Of a DNA stretch of 64,000 nt, positions 59,814-64,000 are shown in pieces. The notes below the pieces were generated by a model. The model saw only the letters and a list, made by a program, of their open reading frames with translations. It was not told where the DNA came from and ran no database searches. Position 1 is the stretch's first letter; the number at the start of each line of letters is the position of its first letter. The stretch comes from Sclerotinia nivalis (Eukaryota > Ascomycota > Leotiomycetes > Helotiales > Sclerotiniaceae), in assembly GCA_029531795.1 (NCBI GenBank), contig JAPEIS010000009.1:1612001-1676000 (forward strand), given 5' to 3'. The position numbers and the translations under genes were made by a program.

Positions 59814-61640
59814 ATGTTTTAATTCGATTCCAATTCAGATCTAGATCCAGACTTAGATTCAAACCTAGACCTCGATTTAACCAGTATTATATTGTTATAT
59901 AATCAAAATTAAAGATCCTATAATTATACTCTAGTTTTTAAGACTATCTTAAATAATCCATCATTATATCGGATACTATTTAATCAACTTTACCAAAATC
60001 ATCGATACCCTCAGCTCAATCAAAAACAATATCTGAGCTTCGAAAGTATATTAAGTTTGTTTTCTTTAATTACCAATAATTTGTATACGAATTCTCTAAT
60101 ATTAAAGATAGAGATCTTAAAGATCTAATTCTTATTTCCGATATATTTACTAATATACAGAATCTTGAAGTTATTGTATATATATAATATTTGTTCAGTT
60201 TCATAAAACAAACATTAGCTTAAATAAAGCAATATTGATAAGAAATATATATATTATAAAAAGATCTACAATTAAATAATACAATCAATACGAGATTAAT
60301 GATTCAGAACTTTGCTTTTTGGAAACAATTTGATTAATCATTTATCGATATAAATTTTACTATATCAATCTATCGACCATAACAAATTACGAAGAATCTT
60401 GAATTATTCAAAAATAAAAAAATAGATCTTTTGATTCGATAAAACGAATATAAAGATTGGAAGATAGATTTATATATTTATTGGAAAAATGATTTTATAG
60501 TTTTCAATATAAAATAAAAGTAATTGTTATATATAGTTTCTTTTTTAGAAAGAACAATCCGATAAAAAATATGAAAGGATATAGAAAGAATTATAGATGA
60601 TATATTGGAATTTATTATTATAGATATATTTCTAAAGAAATTCGATAATCTTTATATTTCAATTGATATTGAATGTAAGATAGTAATCAAATTCGATAAA
60701 CTTAAAATGAGCGAAAAAACCTTATTTTCCTTTTTTTATTTACAATTGAAATATTTGAATACATTTAATAGAAAAACTCTTTGAGAAATGGTTTTTGTAA
60801 TAAAACAAAAAGTCATTGACAAATTGAAGATATTGATAAAAGACAATTCAAATCTTTATAAACTTATTGATATCGAAGGATAAAGAAAGAAGTTTCAAGT
60901 ATAGAGCCAAAACTATTGGGATAATGAGTATTATAATACAAATTCCTTGAAATCTAGTTCAATTTATATTTAACAATAAGTATTGTTAGCATTTTATATC
61001 TAAAGCGATTCTATAGATTTCGATATAATCAGAATCTTGAAACAAATATAAAGAGAGTATAAATACCTTTATAATTTATGCTATTTTTGTAAATAATCTA
61101 GTTATTGAATTGTAGATTATAAAACAAAGAAATAAACCGATATTATAAGAAATGTAAATGGATATAAAAATATTTTTTGTAGGAGTAGTTATTTGAGAGG
61201 TAATTATTAATTATATCAAAACCAATAATATTGTTCGAGTAGTTCAATTAATTGAGGTAATTATTAACGAGGAGGATATTAAGTATAGTTTTAAATTTAA
61301 CAATATCGTTTCTTTAATTCAATTAATCATAGAAGTTTTCAATGAGGTATTTATTAAAGTTATAATAATCATTAGTAATAATATTTTAATATATTTATTG
61401 GATTTGTTGAAAAAGAAGTATTAGTATTATCAGAAAGTGTATCAAATATACCTTCTTATAATACAATATTATTACTATTTATATTTATTTAAGAATATTT
61501 GAGAAAAGTTTAATTTTTGTAATAAATTGTTTGTAGAGGTTATCAAGGAATATAGAATAGATACAATAAACAATAACTAGCAAAGAATCTTTACAATTCA
61601 ATTTTATAAATAGCAAATCTTTATTCGTTTAAATTATTAT
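59814..61640 (+). pseudogene. Gypsy-B copy d gag relic
   Basis: ATG at 59814 opens a frame that, after a TAA at its third codon, encodes an Asp/Ser/Asn/Leu low-complexity run (DSNSDLDPDLDSNLDLDL, about 59826-59880). A nucleocapsid zinc-knuckle remnant lies at 61079-61115 with CYFC intact and later positions changed to Tyr (then DYKTKK). Capsid sequence between them is broken by many stops and at least one frame change, since the knuckle is not in the ATG frame. Identification rests on collinearity with copies a and b. Confidence 0.65.
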
Positions 61641-61668
61641 ATTCTTAATATATTCTTTTCCTTTCAAT

Positions 61669-64000
61669 ATGATCAGTTTGATTAATAATGAATATTCAGG
61701 AAAGGTATTCGTTGATTGTTTTTTCGTTGATCAAAATAATATTTTAATTCGACCCTTACTATATCGTTACGAATTTTGTTTAGCAAATAGAAACATTGTA
61801 GATATCATTATTGATTATTTTGTGATAAATTTAGCGATAGGATAATATAAAGAAATATGGTTTTTTTTGGTTACAAATTTTTTTAAAGAAATTTTAATTA
61901 TTTTTGGACTATTATGATTATAATATTATAATTTATATATAAATTGATGGGATATGATTCTCTTTTTTAATTCTCAATATTGTATAATATATTGTTGCTT
62001 TTATAGTATATTCGATTTAATATAAGTATTAATAATCTCTTTGTTAATATATATAGATTAAATATATAAAAATAGTATATCTACAAAATTATTTATTAAT
62101 AAAGTTTTTAATATATTATCTTTAGTTAAAACTTTTCTTTTTAATATAAAGAAGAATCTTTTTCGCTATTTATTATTATTTATCAAAGATGAAAATGAAG
62201 ATAACGAAATATATATTCAAAATTTTAGAACGGTTTTAAAAAAGCTATCGAAGCAAGATTACGATGAATCGGTTTCCACAAACGAAGGTTATGAATCGAT
62301 AGAAGATTCTGGAATCGATTTGCAAATCGATAAGATTTTGATATTTGGTATAAATTATTATTATATAAGAATTTACAATAAGGGAATATTGTTTCAAGTA
62401 CAAATAATATTGAATCGATGTTCCATTTAGTACGAGTTTATACAAAAAATCGCTGGATAATATTGATCGAAATCAATATCAAAAAATGAACCCTTATTAT
62501 CACTATTAGTTCTAATTTCAAAAGAGTAGATCGAGATTATTATCAATATAAGATTAGATTTAGATAATATTTATTGATTATAAGTTATTAGTTTTATATC
62601 TTTTTGCTAATAGAATAAAATGAAAGTTATATGCTTTATATAGGAGGAATTGGATTAAGCAAAATAGATTATCCGATAAGAATATTTATATAAAGCAACA
62701 ATAATTTCAGTTTTTCAGGAATAAGATTTTAAGGATATACTATATAGAAAAGGCAATATCGCTAATATATTAATTAAAGTATTTTCGAAGCTTTACGATT
62801 TTGTTTATCATTATTATCAATCAGAATACCTTCGAAAAATAATAAAGATGGATATTGAGAAATTCCTTAATAGCAAATCACTATTTAACGATAACGAGAT
62901 CAAAGAAAAGCTTCTTTTGTAACTTTAAAACAAATTACCTACTTTCTTATCTTGCTATATAGATATTCTTTCTTTATATCGGGTATAGGATTATAAGATA
63001 AAGTTAATATCTGGAAAAGAATCTTTATATTTCAAAAATCGTTCTTTATCCTTTTTCGAATTAAAGGTAATTCGAAAATGAATCAATGATAATCTTATTA
63101 AAGGTTTTATTTGGGAATCAAGATTATAAAATACAATTTTATTACTTCTAATAGCTAAATCTAGCGGAAAGATTTGTATCTATTAGAATTATTATAATTT
63201 GAATAATATTACTATTAAAAATCGATACTTTTTATCAATTGTTCAAGAAATTCTGAATACTTTTTGTAATACAAAAATCTATATCAAATTAAATATTATT
63301 ATTGCTTTCAACAAACTTCGTATTACAAAAAATAACAAATGGAAAACTGTTTTCATTATTCGATTTGGATTATTCGAATTATTAATTATACTTTTTGATC
63401 TTTGTAATATATCAATATCATTCCAATATTACATTAATCACACTTTGTTTAACGAACTAAATAAATACTATACTATATACTTCGATAACATTCTTATATA
63501 CTTTGAAGATAAAAATCAATATCGAAAATATATTCATAATATAATCCAGAAATCGTAAGATATTGATTTACAAATCGATATTAATAAATACAAATTCGAA
63601 ATAACTTCTACAAAATACTTAAATCTTATAATTACAATTAAAGATATAAAAATAGATCAAGATAAAGTTTCAATTATTATCTCTTGAATACAATTAGCAT
63701 TTGTTAAAGATTTATAATGATTTCTTGATTTCACGAATTTTTATTATCGATTTATAAAAGACTTTTCAAAGATCTGTTGTTTTTTAAATAATCTTTTACA
63801 AAAAGGAATAGATTAACAATAAAAGAACGATTATACAATAGTATTCGAGAATCTAAAGAATATATTCATAATAGTTCCAGTATTTATCTATTTTAATTAT
63901 AATAGAAAAACTATATTGGAAACAGATATTTCGGATTGAACTTCAAAAAGGGGTACTTTCTCAATATAACAACAATAACGTTTTATAATCAATAGTATAC
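61669..64000 (+). pseudogene. Gypsy-B copy d pol relic (PR-spacer-RT-RNase H start)
   Basis: The protease-like run 61669-61917 reads SGKVFVDCFFVDQNNI and ends EILIIFGLL. As in copies a and b, no Asp-Ser/Thr-Gly triad is visible. The acidic spacer follows (62170-62330, then 62850-62920 ending FNDNEIKEKLLL). RT is open at 63199-63558: NRYFLSIVQEILN, FIIRFGLFELLII, and the catalytic box YFDN where YFDD is expected. RT continues to LDFTNFYYRFIKDFS, and RNase H starts with ILETDISD. Remaining pol lies outside the window. Confidence 0.82.

Larger units (their letters stand above)
59544..64000 (+). mobile_element. Gypsy-B copy d (5' part, runs off the window)
   Basis: Plus-strand Ty3/gypsy: LTR, gag, protease, acidic spacer and reverse transcriptase, reaching the start of RNase H at the window edge (ETDISD near 63915). 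Collinear with inverted copies a and b. It lies directly downstream of the helicase-like relic. Confidence 0.9.

Noticed and set aside
1..64000. CRISPR arrays, bacterial operons, tRNA and rRNA genes
   Set aside because: No regularly spaced short repeats, no bacterial gene order and no cloverleaf-forming or rRNA-like stretch was seen; the contents are eukaryotic retrotransposons and Tc1/mariner elements.

Overview
This window looks like repeat-packed heterochromatin from a filamentous ascomycete (inference). I found no intact host gene. The DNA is extremely AT-rich and filled with LTR retrotransposons and Tc1/mariner elements. Almost all reading frames are broken by stop codons of the kind C-to-T or G-to-A transitions create (Gln/Arg/Trp codons to stops, Asp to Asn, Gly to Arg/Ser, His/Cys to Tyr). 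That is the signature of repeat-induced point mutation (RIP). Family labels (Gypsy-A to -D, Copia-A, Copia-B, Tc1-A) are working names used only here.

Layout. 1-579: 3' end of a plus-strand Gypsy-C element. 580-6584: minus-strand Gypsy-B copy holding a Tc1-A element (1588-2932). 6585-6931: unassigned. 6932-14333: plus-strand Gypsy-D with an extra antisense coding region before its 3' LTR. 14334-17213: minus-strand, 5'-truncated Copia-B. 17214-40878: a Russian-doll block. Its outer shell is Copia-A copy X (plus). X is interrupted by Tc1-A copy 2 (17989-25166), which is itself interrupted by Gypsy-A1 (18213-24006, minus). X is interrupted again by Copia-A copy Y (25898-40214, plus), which is itself interrupted by Gypsy-B copy b (28445-35151, minus). 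40879-41731: unassigned, with a G-rich spot. 41732-53698: Gypsy-C2 (minus) split by Gypsy-A2 (46513-52135, plus), the best-preserved element here. 53699-59543: the least repeat-like stretch. It has a solo LTR, a 72-bp LTR-like mini-element, two decayed plus-strand coding stretches (one resembling an SNF2-type helicase), and fragments of Gypsy-A and Gypsy-B. 59544-64000: 5' two-thirds of a plus-strand Gypsy-B copy that runs off the window.

Most boundaries rest on direct evidence: paired LTRs, 5-bp target-site duplications (GATTC, TAGGC/CAGGC, TTACC, ATACA/ATACG, ATATA, CTACA), TA duplications for Tc1-A, and empty-site alleles elsewhere in the window. Gypsy-A, -C and -D pol genes end in a chromodomain-like module (chromovirus type), a domain class known to bind methylated histone H3 and guide insertion into heterochromatin. 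With RIP, this explains how the region could have grown by elements landing in elements. The most unusual items are the antisense coding region carried by Gypsy-D, the helicase-like relic, the 72-bp mini-LTR unit, and the strand-skewed mutation pattern in both full-length Gypsy-A copies.
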